From: Phyllostachys edulis
Taxonomy: Eukaryota > Streptophyta > Magnoliopsida > Poales > Poaceae
Length of the DNA: 64,000 bases
Direction: 5' to 3'
Assembly (NCBI GenBank): GCA_036346405.1
Contig: CM070568.1
Span: forward strand, 29,051,072 to 29,115,071
The notes under the pieces are model-generated. The model had not been told where the DNA came from. It made no database searches and saw nothing but the letters and a program-made list of their open reading frames with translations. The translations under genes and the position numbers were made by a program. Shown piece by piece: positions 22,938 to 34,399 of this stretch. Position 1 is the first letter of the stretch, and every line of letters begins with the position of its first letter.

Positions 22938-24317
22938 ACCATCACCTATAAAAATTGGTTGACTCCGTACTCATCATGTGGTACGGTGCTCCTCTGCCTA
23001 TTCAACTGGAAGGAACTGGATCAAGTGTGTCATACGAGGGATCGATACTTAAGGAGGGCATTAGTTAGATTATGATGGAAACCAAATAACTTCTTGTTTT
23101 ATTATCCTAATTCTAATACGCGCAAAGGCAGTTCGATTATTTTCTTTGTTTTGCCGTGCGTTTTACGACATAACCATCAAATCATGATCCAATGACCTGC
23201 CGGATAGGGGCCTAACAGTTTTTTTTTATATAAAAAAAATACCAGTTCTCTGCTTAGACCTTGTTTGAAAAGTCTAAATTCCAGGCCATTCCCGCAGATG
23301 GTAAGCTCTTAAGTGGATTCTCCATCCGAGATTCTAAGGCGCTGTCCTTTCGATGACTTGCAGCTTTCGAGCTCTTCATTAGTTTTTGTCTATGATAGGG
23401 AGATTTTCCTTCCAGGAGCTTAATTATATGATGGTAAATCATATGTGTACGTATGCATGTTTGGTTTATTCAATGCCCGATTTCATCGGGCAGATCGGAG
23501 AGAGAAACATTGCAGATGATCTTTGACCATTCTGAGTGATCAGATTTTGAAATTGCAGTTTAAAGAACCCAGCTTGATGACGAAACCGGGTGTCTGATCC
23601 CCAAGTATCAACACTAGGTATTTTTACCCCCTTTGAGGTTATTCAAAGTGGCTTTAGCTGATGTAGCATCTACACGAATAGATGTAGCTAATTTGGTGTC
23701 CACGTCAACATCCATCCACATATCACCATCTCTCATCTCTCTTCCTCCCAGCTCTCTTTCTTTCCCTCTATTAGAGTCTGTCTTGTACGACAAGATTATT
23801 AAAGATACAATAAAATCAGTTATGGTTCATTCCGTATCTCTAATAGATTAACTTAATCTCAAGTTACCTTATACCCTAGATATATGCACCCTGAGCATAA
23901 AGCAATACAATGCAATTGTTCCTCCAAGTTTCAGGCAATACAATGCAATTGTTCTGCGCTATTATATCTTCCTTCGTTATGAAAAGCATATACATATTTT
24001 CTCTAACCTACAATCACTTTGTACATGTGTTAGTATTTAAGACAAATGTTGCAGTAGTTTTAAAATATATTTTCCGCTGTGAAATTTTGGTTGATCCAAT
24101 TGGTAATTTAGTTTATTTTCTAAGACCTGACATTCTATTTACGTTGTCCCAGCTGTACACGTGATTTTCATCATTATATGACATATACTATATAAAAAAA
24201 AAAGTCAACAAACGTATGCACACGCAGGAGACAGAAAGGAAAACTTACTCCTGCCTTTTAGGAATTAAATTTCATGTTCCAATACCCAACAGATTACACA
24301 ATGCATGGTAGCTAGTA
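22938..24317. other. Intergenic sequence, no recognised gene
   Basis: About 1.4 kb of AT-rich DNA. I see a GCAATACAATGCAATTGTTC duplication (near 23902 and 23935) and a CCGAT..ATCGG hairpin near 23479. A GATGTAGCATCTACACGAATAGATGTAGC stretch at about 23657 could be the tip of a degraded MITE. No coding region can be supported. Confidence 0.45.
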
Positions 24318-24578
24318 CTCCCTCCAGTTCACAAAAACAAGTCGTTGTGGATATTGACATAGTCTCTATAATACAACGTTGACCACTAATTACTATTATA
24401 ATATATTTATAAAACACAATAAAATTATAATATTATGAAGTACTTTTCAAGAAGAATCTACATATATTATTTTCATGTATCTAATCTAAATATTTAAAAA
24501 GATATCGATAGTCAAAATTTTCAAAATTTGACTACACATATTCTAAAACGATTTGTTTTTGTGAACTAGAAGGAGCAG
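24318..24578. mobile_element. Stowaway-type (Tc1/mariner) MITE, 261 bp
   Basis: Flanked by TA at 24316-24317 and 24579-24580. The left end is CTCCCTCCAGTTCACAAAAA. The right end reads GTTTTTGTGAACTAGAAGGAG plus CAG, giving an inverted repeat of about 28 bp with a few mismatches. The interior is AT-rich without coding potential, as usual for Stowaway MITEs. Confidence 0.85.
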
Positions 24579-24580
24579 TA

Positions 24581-25772
24581 CGTTTTACCCGCCGAGCAGG
24601 CCACACATGGTCTATTCTAACTAGAACTAAGTACTCCCACATGCTGGATCTCACAGAGTGATCACGAATGTCATAATTTAAGCTGGAGACTAAACCATAG
24701 CAGCCTTCAAATAATCGGCGAGCAAACCATCACAACAAGTAATATGGAGTGCTGTTAACGCTCGTCGAGCGCTTAATCAGCCGCATATACTGATTAATCG
24801 TTTGTTTCTGACTAATCAGTCGCATAATCTGTTTCATTAGCCACGTCAGCCCATTAGCCCGTATGTCCAGCGACCCAATATAGCAACCCAAAAGGGAGCA
24901 CATGTACTGATAATCTCTTGCATTGCCCTCAGCAGACTCTTGGTCGTCTTGTCACTGTAATTTAGGGCTCATTCTCTATCAAATAGTAAGATATGTAGAC
25001 TTGAAGCTTTTCTCTCTAAACAAGACGACGAAATCGGCAGCTCCTTTTTGTTGGATCTGCTGGTATGAGTCTTTATTCGAAGCAAATGCAAGCTATGTCC
25101 TTGAGTAATTTAGTTTCTCGTATCTTAACGGTGGTTTTTCTTTGATGATTCTGGTACCTTAACGAGAAAGTTAAATAAATTAGGTACTTGCATTATTTCG
25201 TCACAACAATTTTATAACTTTACATCGATACTTTGTTGTTGTTGAGTTTCCTATATTACTGAAGAAGAAGAACTAGGCCAACTACAAACTTGAATTTCTA
25301 GAATGAAACCATACTATAACTGAAGTGTGGTACATGTATGTTTAGTAATTCTGGTAACATTATGTGTTTAAATACCTTTAGGGCTAGTATCATCATCATA
25401 TACATACGTATATAAGCAAAACGCAAAATTGTCCACATAATTCTAGTTAATCATCCGTATTCTGATTAATCGTTTGCTGTTACCTTGCCCGTCCAACGAC
25501 TATATTCCGTCTTTCACGACACTGCTTAGACCGTGAGGTTATATTTGTCCTTGCTCATCCTCAACTGCCTTGCATTGCTAAACAATTCTATTCACATGTA
25601 CATCCCTCGAGTTGAGAATATTTTCGAGAAATGCCCTAGCTAGTCATCCTGTAATTGGTGCAGGTCAAACATTGTAGGCTTAACCGTCATATTGGCTACA
25701 CAAAATTAGTGTTATTAAATTCATCACGAAATGTGCTAGCTTTCGTAATACGTAATTTTTGTGATTGGTGAG
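24581..25772. other. Intergenic sequence, no recognised gene
   Basis: AT-rich. It contains two copies of a CTGATTAATCGTTTG segment (near 24790 and 25461). A CTAAACAATTCTATTCACA..CCTCGAG segment at 25576 has a diverged counterpart at 33877-33910, on the far side of the retroelement composite. No coding region can be supported. Confidence 0.45.
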
Positions 25773-25987
25773 TGTTAGTGGTTTGCCCAGGAGGCAATCA
25801 TAGAAATGATTGTATCATGTCTATTTTTATGAATTATAAAATAAATGTTATTATGTTTCTCGGATAAATTATCATTTATAAATATTATCAAGTATGTGAC
25901 TTGTTGGTAAAGCTATTTAATTGTTGTTTGATATCACTATAAAATATCTCTAGTCCAATGTCACTGGTCGGGATACTAGTAACTTAT
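25773..25987 (+). mobile_element. 5' piece of a BARE/Angela-like copia LTR (plus orientation)
   Basis: TGTTAGTGGTTTGCCCAGGA followed by GGCAATCATAGAAATGATTG resembles the conserved start of BARE-1/Angela LTRs (TGTTGG...ATGCCCTAGAGGCAATAAT). It aligns base by base with the reverse complement of 31316 down to about 31095 and breaks off at CTTAT, where a gypsy-type LTR start (TGTAACATCCC) follows. Confidence 0.75.
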
Positions 25988-28510
25988 TGTAACATCCCAA
26001 TTTTAGAGTATTTTGAAATTTTATGGATTTTGGTAGGTTTTCAAATACTTTTGTTGCATTTCGTGAAATTTTTAAAAAAAGGTGCATTTCAAAAGTCAAA
26101 ACTAAATCCTAGTCTTAAAAAGGAATTGATAAAAATCTACAAGAAAAATTAAGTTCGAAAATCCCTTTGAATTTCAGTTTGCAATTCAAATTCATCTAAA
26201 AAGAATTCAAACAAAAATCAAATATATTATTTCCCTCCCTTCACTTTGGGCCGAAAACTAACCGAGCGGCCCACCACCTTCCCGCACCATGGCCCAGCTA
26301 CGCCACGTCTGCCTCTCCTCCTCTCCCCTCGCGTGGCCCAGCCTCGACCTACCCCTGCCCCTGCACTTGCCCTCTCTTTCCCGCGCCTACTGACCAGTGG
26401 CCCCATGCCCTACCTGTCATCCTCTTTCGCTCTCTCGCCCGTGCCATAGTCACTGACCGGTGGACCCCGGACTCACCTGTCAGGCACTGTTCATCATCTT
26501 CTTCTTCGTTAGCACCGTGTCGCTCGCCTCTCTTCTCTCTGCTCGCCATTACGCCCCCAATATCGAGTGCCCCTCTACGTAATAGACCTCGAGCGTACCA
26601 CCTCCGCCACAACCTTGTCATGTCAAGGCGTTAGTCGCCGACCCTTAAAGCCCTCGAAAATGTGAGTTCTTGTGCACAACCGTAACATGGTCGCCGCCAT
26701 CTTGCCCATTCTCGTGCCTATAAAGCTTCTTGAGTGGGTCATCTTTTTCGCCTCATCCACCGCAAGATTTTGCCCTTACTCACTACCCCTCTCTTGCTCT
26801 CAATCACTGGGAAGAAGCCCAAGTTCGAGCTCTCGAGACGCTGCTGCCCTAGGCTGTCGACGCCCATTCCTTGCCGCCTTGGTGGGCCTCGAGCTTCTTG
26901 GTCAAGCCCACTGACTTTGCCTCCTCTTTCTAGTTGGACCACCGAAGCGCTAGAGACTCTTCGCCCTCACCGTTGGCACAGCACCACCGCTGCCCCCTTC
27001 TTCCTCATCTCATCTCCAGTGAGTAATCTTGCCCCTTCTTCGCATCATCTCATTTGCCTTGTCACCGTGGACCTCCTAGGCTAGATAATGTAGTCGTTAG
27101 CCCTTTGTCTCATCATAGCCTCGTCGGCCATCTTCTTCACGGCCGACCACCGTAGCCATGCCGCTCTTGTGCCCCTTCTTGCACGCCACCCATTGTCGTT
27201 GCAGGTAGTTGCTCCCCCGAACGTTAGTTGCAACCCAATAGCGTCGTAGCTTAGTTTGCACCATAGCACAGTAGCACTGTCGCGCTCCTCTTTGTCATGC
27301 CCTCGCCTCGGGCCACCTCCCGTCATGCCACCACCACCCATAGCTCTACCGTTTCACCTAGGAGCCAGTCGAGCCCCGCCTCACCAGAGGCGAGCTCCAC
27401 CCGAGCCGCCCATGGAGTTCCCTTGTCTCTGCTCTGTGCTGAGGGAGAAGCTAACGTGGAACCGACGTGGACGCCATGTGGTCGCCACATGGATCCCACA
27501 TGGATGTCGTTAAGGTGAACCATTTTAGTTAACGTTAAGTAGTAGTTAATTAGAGTATGACACATGGGCCAGTAGTGTTTAAATGCTAAGTCAACACGGT
27601 AAAGGTTAAGAGGATAGTTCATACACTGAGTCCGCGGAACCAGTGGGCCCCCAGCTCGGTGCACTATTGAGTGGACTTGGTCCAATGGACCATGGCCCCA
27701 CTTGTTAGCCTATCGGGATTTTTCCGAATAAAAATAAAGAGAAAATAAAATAAAAAAACCCCAGTGGACCCGACCTATCAATGACAGTACTTTTTCTAGA
27801 ACAAAAATAAAATAAAAAGAAAAGAAAATCCCGATGGCCCCACCTATCAGAAATTTCCAAATTTCCGGATTTTCTTCTCGGTTCAAATTTTGGAGAGCTC
27901 GTTCTCCCTCGTTTTACATCCAAATCAAATGATTTTTATTTATAAATTCGTATAAATTTAAGATCTTTCTAAAAGTACACAAATAATTATTTTGGGAGTT
28001 TATTTGAATTTATTGGTGTTATGGGTATTTATTTGAAGTTGTCATTTTCGTGTTAAATAGATTCAAACATCGCCGAAGACCTTGTCACTGCTTCAAGTCA
28101 AGACCAAGACCAAGAAATATCCACATTTGAGCAAGGTAAGTGCTTACCTTTGATCATATTGAACCCACTTTTGAAATGCAAAGTATTTCGATTTAAACTA
28201 TTACTTGCATGTTTATTAGTATTTACGAAATGTTATGTCAAATGTTGATAATTAGTTATGCCATGTTTGATTATACCCCTATACCTTGTCACCCTAAGGA
28301 TAATTACTACATGAGTGGATTACCCCATTGTTTAAATGAACATGACTATTGGTTGTGCTTAGATATTGCTCAGTAATTGAACATGAATAGGACACAAACG
28401 TTACCATTATGAGAATTTGGATACTTTGAACATGTAGGGTGGTGACATGTAGGGGTGGAACTAGAACAAATTTGACTGTGGTTCACCACTTCACCATGCA
28501 TATGACGCAT
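25988..28510 (+). mobile_element. Long-LTR gypsy-family fragment (plus orientation)
   Basis: Starts TGTAACATCCCAATTTTAG, the start seen at 59078 and, inverted, at 57452. It follows the layout of this LTR family: AT-rich start, GC-rich middle (26240-27520) with short open frames, then an AT-rich 3' part with the splice-donor-like GCAAGGTAAG at 28131. The right boundary, against a minus-strand copia LTR, is approximate. No pol genes are present, so this is an LTR piece or truncated solo LTR. Confidence 0.65.
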
Positions 28511-31316
28511 AAAGAAGAGTTGGAGCAGTCTAATCCAATGTTGAGCACGTCGATGTAGTGGTCGTAGTCGATCGTCTAACGTCCTCTACACACTACTACA
28601 AAACAGGCTATAGTAGACGCCCCATCACGAGCGGTTCCTTTGGGCTATGCGTGTTGGGTATGTCCGACCAATGGGTGGCGCTGAAGCCTATCACGAGCGG
28701 TATTTTTAGAACCGCTGCGTGATAGTCATATATCACTGACGGTTTGTAAATAGAACTGTGCAGGAATTATCCTGAGCGGTTCTATTCACAAACCGTGCGT
28801 GATAATCCCAATCACGAGCGGTTCTAGTAGAGAACCGTCTGTGTAATATCACAGACGGTTCTAATTAAGAACTGTTTGTGATATCCCTCTGCCGCACTGC
28901 CACTGCCACTACTGCCACACTGCCACTACCGCAATTATCATAGACGGTTTGTAATTAGAACCGTCTGTGAATGATCACAGACGGTTCTATTAAAAAATCG
29001 TCTGTGATAGGGCGTATCACAGACGGTTCTTAACAAGAATCGTCTCTGATTGTTGGGCGGGAAACGAAAATTTGAACATAATGGGTGGGCTGCCGAAACT
29101 CGCTTTATATAACCTCCATCTCCTCCTCTGCGGTCTCTCCTCCTCACAGTTCATACCTCCATCTCCTCCTCTGCCGTTTCTCCTCCTCACACCTTGCACC
29201 CCGGCCTCCGCTGAGCTTGTCGCCGGCGGCCTCCTCCAACTCGCCCCGACCTCGTCGTCACTGGCATCCCACGACCTCGTCGCCTTCGGCCTCCTCCACT
29301 TCGTCACCCCGGCCTCCCATGACCTCACTCTCTCTACTCCCCCCCTTTGCTTTGTGATGTGGATTACTGAGTTGATGCTACTGTGATGTGGGTGATGCTA
29401 CTGTGGTGTGGGTGATGCTACTGTGATGTGTGTAGTTCATGTTGAGTTATTTGGTTTGGGCAAAAATATGGATGGTAGATCGCGCACCGTTCGGTAAAAT
29501 CATCATAACTTTTGCATACGAACTCCGATTGTGACGTTCTTTGGCTTGTTGGAAAGCTAACGAAAAGCTCAATCCGAAAATCCATAAGTCAAGGTCAAAT
29601 TCTCTTCGCGAGGTCTCGAAAAAGTGAAAACCCCAAAAAAGGTCGTTTAGGGTCTCTAAACGGCCTCCGAAGTTTTAGCAGCCGTTTTCGGTTTTTTTTT
29701 TGCCCTAGAAAAGGCTATCACAGATGGTTCTAAACAAGAATCGTCTGTGAAAACTCATCACGAGCGGTTACAACAAGAACCGCTCGTAAAATAACTTCAC
29801 GAGCGGTTTTAATGAAAACCGCTCGTGATAATAGCCTTCATGCAGCGGTTTCAACAAAAACCGCTCGTGATAGTGCGTATCACGAGCGGTTTTGAACCGC
29901 TCAGTGATAACCGCTGTTATCACAGACCAACAAATATAGACGGTTCGAAAACCTTCTGTGATGACGGTTCCGAACCGTTTGTGATGAGGCTTCCTGTAGT
30001 AGTGACACCGTTTGTCTCCTCCAGCACCTATGACATTCCTTACATAGGTTATAGATCGTCCTTGATCAGCACAGCAGTGCCTCTACGGTATCCATACGTC
30101 CATGGGTGGAACGTCGTACACCAGTGTGCTAGCACCAATGCGCACGGTAGGACCTTCGAGATGATGGCGGCTAGGGTTTTGGTGGAACAACTCACGTACG
30201 TCCCAATAGCCCCATGCATCACATTATGGATCCTATACGAACTCGTTTGTTATAACCCGTTAAGTGTGTGACCCTGTAGGTTCATGTGTAATCGATTGTG
30301 ACTCAAAAACTCCTTTCCGGCCACGAGTCGTTAGCGGTTCCTAGCAGGACATAACGATTTCCGAATACACATAAATATTATATCGGACAAATCTTATACA
30401 ATATGATATACAACCAGGTCTTCGTCACTTACGACCAGCTCGTATCTCCATACGACCAGTTCATATTTAGTTACGACCATTTAGTGATCATGTCCGACCA
30501 GTTTATGACCAGTCTGTATCTCCATACGACCAGTTCGTATTTGGTCGGACTAAACGACCAGCTTATGTATTCTCCCTTTGCCTCATGATATCTAGTTGAA
30601 CTCTAGGTGAGATATTTTGTCATCCATGGACTGTTCAATACTTTCTCGATCAAGTGACGGATAACTTTATGTGGTTGACTCTTTGACCACTAGTGGCATG
30701 GCCATGCACTTTCTTTATCTGACCACATCGAGGCGCCCAGAGATATCTCTCATGTTATATTAGGAGGGACAAATCTCATATCCAACCAATCACATCCCTC
30801 TGCATATTTCATAGCATACCCGAAAGCTACCTTTATAACTACTCAGTTACGGAGTAGCATTTGGCAACCCCTAAGTGTACTATTACACATATTAGAAACC
30901 ATGCTGATCTCAGGTCTAAGGATTATACATCATCATTGCTTGAGACTAACTGACGACATATAAAATAATAACAATCTCAATAGTGTCTCAAGACGGGTCA
31001 ATCCAACACCATGTTTTCTAACATGTGTTCACATTATTGATTCGATATCCCCATATCCATGACCGGTGAAACATGGTCATCAATCAATACATGTGCTGGT
31101 TGATAAGTCACTAGCGTTCCAACCAGTAACATCCAACCAAGGATATATTTAGAATGACATCATATACGTTAAAGAGCTTCACAGACAAGTCACATACTTG
31201 TTAATCTTTATAAAAGATAATTCATTCAAGAAACATAATAACATTTATTTTATAACTCATAAACATAGACGTGATACAATCATCTCTATGATTGCCTCTA
31301 GGGCATACCACCAACA
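28510..31316 (-). mobile_element. BARE/Angela-like copia LTR, minus orientation (interrupted by a CACTA element)
   Basis: Read on the minus strand it starts at 31316 with TGTTGGTGGTATGCCCTAGA and runs to about 28510. Removing the CACTA element at 28591-30004 leaves about 1.4 kb, a normal LTR length for this lineage. GTTAT follows at 31317-31321, where the plus-oriented LTR resumes exactly, so this LTR was inserted into another LTR of the same family. The far boundary is uncertain. Confidence 0.7.
28591..30004. mobile_element. Small non-autonomous CACTA element, 1,414 bp
   Basis: Left end CACTACTACAAAACAGGC; right end, reverse-complemented, CACTACTACAGGAAGCC; 3-bp duplication ACA at 28588-28590 and 30005-30007. 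The termini carry dense subterminal repeats in both orientations: ATCACGAGCGGTT and ATCACAGACGGTTCT, often as inverted pairs enclosing a short AT-rich loop. The interior has a TC-rich tract (29100-29340) and three copies of GTGATGTGGGTGATGCTACT-like repeats (29355-29425). There is no transposase. Confidence 0.9.
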
Positions 31317-32140
31317 GTTATCCATCACTAGATCAAGAAAAGATTGTTACCTAGAGTTTGATCAGATATCATGAGGCAAAAAGGAGAATATGCAAGCAAG
31401 TCGTTTTGTCCGACCAGATATGAACTGGTCGTATGGGGATATGGACTGGTCGTGAGTTGGTCATACATGATCACAAATTGGTCGTAAGGTGTTACAAACT
31501 GGTCGTAACTAGACGCTAACTGGTCGTAAGGAGTTACAAAATGGTCATGAGTACCATGGACCTGGTCGCAGATCATGTTGCATAAGGTTCGCCCGATATG
31601 ATCTTTATGTATATTTGGGAGTCGCTATGTCTTGCTAGGAACTGCTACCGACTTATGGATCGCCGGGTCACGACCGATTATGCATGAACCTACAGTGTCA
31701 CACAATTAATGGGTTGGAACAAACTAGTTAGAGGCTTAAATCAGATTATATTCCATACATGGTTAAGAGTCCTAATGGGTTTCTGATGTAGGGATCTATT
31801 AGGGACTATTTATAAGGGGAGGCATGGGGGCTTTTGGGATAAGGCTATACCGCCCATCGAAACCCTAGCTACCACCTCCCCAAAGGCCCTCCCTTGCGTG
31901 CTAGTCCTAGCACATTGGCGCACGGTGTTCCACCCCTGGACGTGTGGATACCGTAGAGGCACTACTGCGCTAATCGAGGGCAATCCACGACGTACGTAGG
32001 GAACACGAGATACTGCTAGAGGAGACGATCGGTGGTCAAGGACGTTGGACGATCGACTACTTCCACTACATCGATACGTGCAACGTTGGACCGGGCTAGT
32101 GTAGCCTACCCGTAGAATTGCACACTAGTGTAGCCTACCC
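31317..32140 (+). mobile_element. 3' part of a BARE/Angela-like copia LTR (plus orientation)
   Basis: From 31317 (GTTATCCATCACTAGATCAA) this matches, inverted, the segments at 30640-30270 and 30140-28530. It includes the CGACCAGTT-rich block, the AGGTTCATG(T/C) segment, a TTTATAAGG TATA-like box near 31810, and the ACGTGTGGATACCGTAGAGG region near 31949. The end is not sharply defined; CTAGTGTAGCCTACCCGT is repeated at 32096 and 32125 near the probable terminus. Confidence 0.7.
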
Positions 32141-33685
32141 GTTGTTGTATGTAGGGGCCTCCTTGTAATTTCGCAATTAGAGAAAGAATAAAATGAAAAA
32201 GAAAAGGAAGGTGGGGCCCACCTGTCATTGAGGGAGAAGGGGATAAGGTTGGAGACCTCATCTCCAACCAGCTGCGCATGGGAGGGGATTCGATCCCCTC
32301 GATGACGACGGCAAGGGTGCTAGCATGGATGGCTCGATGCGATTCTCGCGCTGGTAGTTGGCTGCGTCGTGGGTTCCTCCTCCTCTTGTTAAGGCCCCCT
32401 TCTTCTTCCTTCTTCTCCAAGCATGGTATAATGAGCCTTCCTTGGCTTTTTGGTTCTTCCTCTCCTCTCTCTCCCGATTTGGTTGAGGTCTTGGGCCTTG
32501 TGGGCGTCTGCACCACCATGGTTGAGACGGACGACGCCGATAGTGAAGGTCTGGTTTTCCTCCTCCCTGTGCTCTCCCTTTCTTCCTACTGTGTGCCGCC
32601 TCCTCACTGAGGTGACTGAAGGAAGAAGGGCAGCGCATCGTTGAGGTTGATTCCGGCCGGCTCTGAGCAGTTGTGGGTGAGTAATTTGGCGAGGTTCTGT
32701 GGTCGATTCGCTCATTGGTGCATTCATCCAATGCATTTTTTTTTGTAATTCTTGTGGGACATTTACCTGTACCTCAGCTTCAACTTCTAGTGTGTCCCGA
32801 ATTGTGAAGAGTGGCATCGTATCTCCGATGACCATGTCCATTCACCATGGCACAGTGGGGCGATTGGTTTTCTGAGACAGTGCCTCGGCATGCTTTGTCG
32901 GCCGACTCGGTGGCTTTGAGTGCCATCCGCTCAGTGAGTTTGCATTTTTCATATTAATTGCTTTACTTTGCAGAGTATGCCGTGATAGTGATAATTTCAT
33001 ATTGTATTTGTTTCATCTCTAGCATAGGGTGACTTTGCATGGTAAAATTGTGGGGTTGTGTATTTCTCAATGAGGATTTAAGGTCACTTTGATATTGAAT
33101 ACGATAATTTGGATATAAATTTGGTCTTGAGCTTGTAGATTGCTTGCGGTTTACTATTGTATCATATGTTGATGCTTGTTTGTTCACTGTGATTCATCTC
33201 ATTTCAGTCGTTGTTATCTGTTTACTGGGATTCATCTCATTTCAGCCACGGTTATACATTCTTGTCAATTGGTATCTTGTGTAGATGATTCAATTGCCTA
33301 CTGTCCAGTGAACTATGAATTGATGATTTGCTTTAAGTGACTGGTCAGACTAGCAAGATTTTAATTGAGCCCAAGACCTAATTTATTTCAGAGTAATTGT
33401 CATATTCAATTTGTGATTGAATCTTGACCTAAGTGGCGAGGAGGCTAATAATTATTTTTAAGCGGTCCGGCATCTAAGAGCAACAAATAACTAATTAAAA
33501 TATCAGCATTATGCTGATTTTATTTGATCTCATGTTCTGTCTTTTGAGCATATTATCATGTTTAATTGACATGAGAAGAGAACATGCTAAACTGATGGTT
33601 TATATGTAGTTTATGTTCCTTTTATCCTGCTGGAAATATATCTTAATATTCATAATTATTGCTGAAATAATTCTTAAATATTTAT
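32141..33685. other. Unassigned sequence with GC-rich block, no recognised gene
   Basis: 32200-32860 is GC-rich and opens overlapping frames on both strands. The longest on the minus strand is 150 aa at 32389-32841, beginning MDMVIGDTMPLFTIRDTLEV. I recognise no domain, and the overlapping frames are of similar quality, so I do not call a gene. The rest is AT-rich. The composition switch resembles the GC-rich middles of the long LTRs nearby, so this may be a diverged piece of one. Confidence 0.4.
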
Positions 33686-33802
33686 TAAAACTGCTAATTT
33701 TACAACACCCGTATCCCTACAATAAGAACATACTATGACAGGAATACCGGTCAAAGTGGTATGAGAGACCATGCCCAAAACGACTTGTATAGTCGGAGGG
33801 AG
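33686..33802. mobile_element. Remnant of a Stowaway-type MITE (one end only)
   Basis: The end ACGACTTGTATAGTCGGAGG followed by GAGTA is the characteristic right terminus of Stowaway MITEs, with TA at 33803-33804. I could not find the complementary left terminus in the preceding 300 bp, so the left boundary is a guess. Confidence 0.5.
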
Positions 33803-33827
33803 TAATAATGTAATATTAGTCCACTAT

Positions 33828-33878
33828 CGATTCTTAGCTGCCGTGAGTTCCACTCGATTCTTAGCTGCCGTGAGTTCC
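33828..33878. repeat. 27-bp tandem duplication
   Basis: CGATTCTTAGCTGCCGTGAG followed by TTCC occurs at 33828 and 33855. Confidence 0.9.
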
Positions 33879-33957
33879 TAAACAATTCTACTCACACCTC
33901 TCTCGAGCTAAGAATAATATACGAGCTAGCTAGTGATTAATTATCACAAAAAGGTCT

Positions 33958-34031
33958 TAAAAAAGGCAGCAGCAGCGAATCAATTCTCTCCCCTAAAAAA
34001 GGCAGCAGCAGCGAATCAATTCTCTCCCCAA
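33958..34031. repeat. 36-bp tandem duplication
   Basis: AAAAAAGGCAGCAGCAGCGA followed by ATCAATTCTCTCCCC occurs twice in succession. Confidence 0.9.
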
Positions 34032-34399
34032 CTCTCTCTTAAAACAAAAAAAAATCTCTCCCCAACCGTGACGAATTTTGGGCACTGTTGGTCCCTGGTA
34101 TTCCAGAATTCCAACTCTAGCCCCTATCTGAACGAAATTCCTAATCTGGCCCGTTCTCTACTTTCTTCTTGCCGGGATGCCACAATGACAAACTTGTCGA
34201 TCTACAGATCAAAGAAGAGCTTGGAATTTCGAACACTATTGGCCCCATGAGACCACTCAAATTCCTAAAGTAGCACCCCTAGCCGCAGAATTCCAATTTT
34301 AGCCCCCCCCCCTCTCTCCTCCTGCTGTGGCAAAACATGAATAGGCGCTCTTGCCCTCGACCACGGCTTTCTTGCCCTCCCGATGGCGGCAGCCCCCCC

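Noticed and set aside
23250..23442. Small minus-strand frame (62 aa) in the intergenic region as a hypothetical gene
   Set aside because: Too short, with no promoter or homology signal.
32389..32841. 150-aa minus-strand frame as a gene
   Set aside because: It overlaps equally long frames in other phases, with no recognisable domain and a GC-rich LTR-like context.
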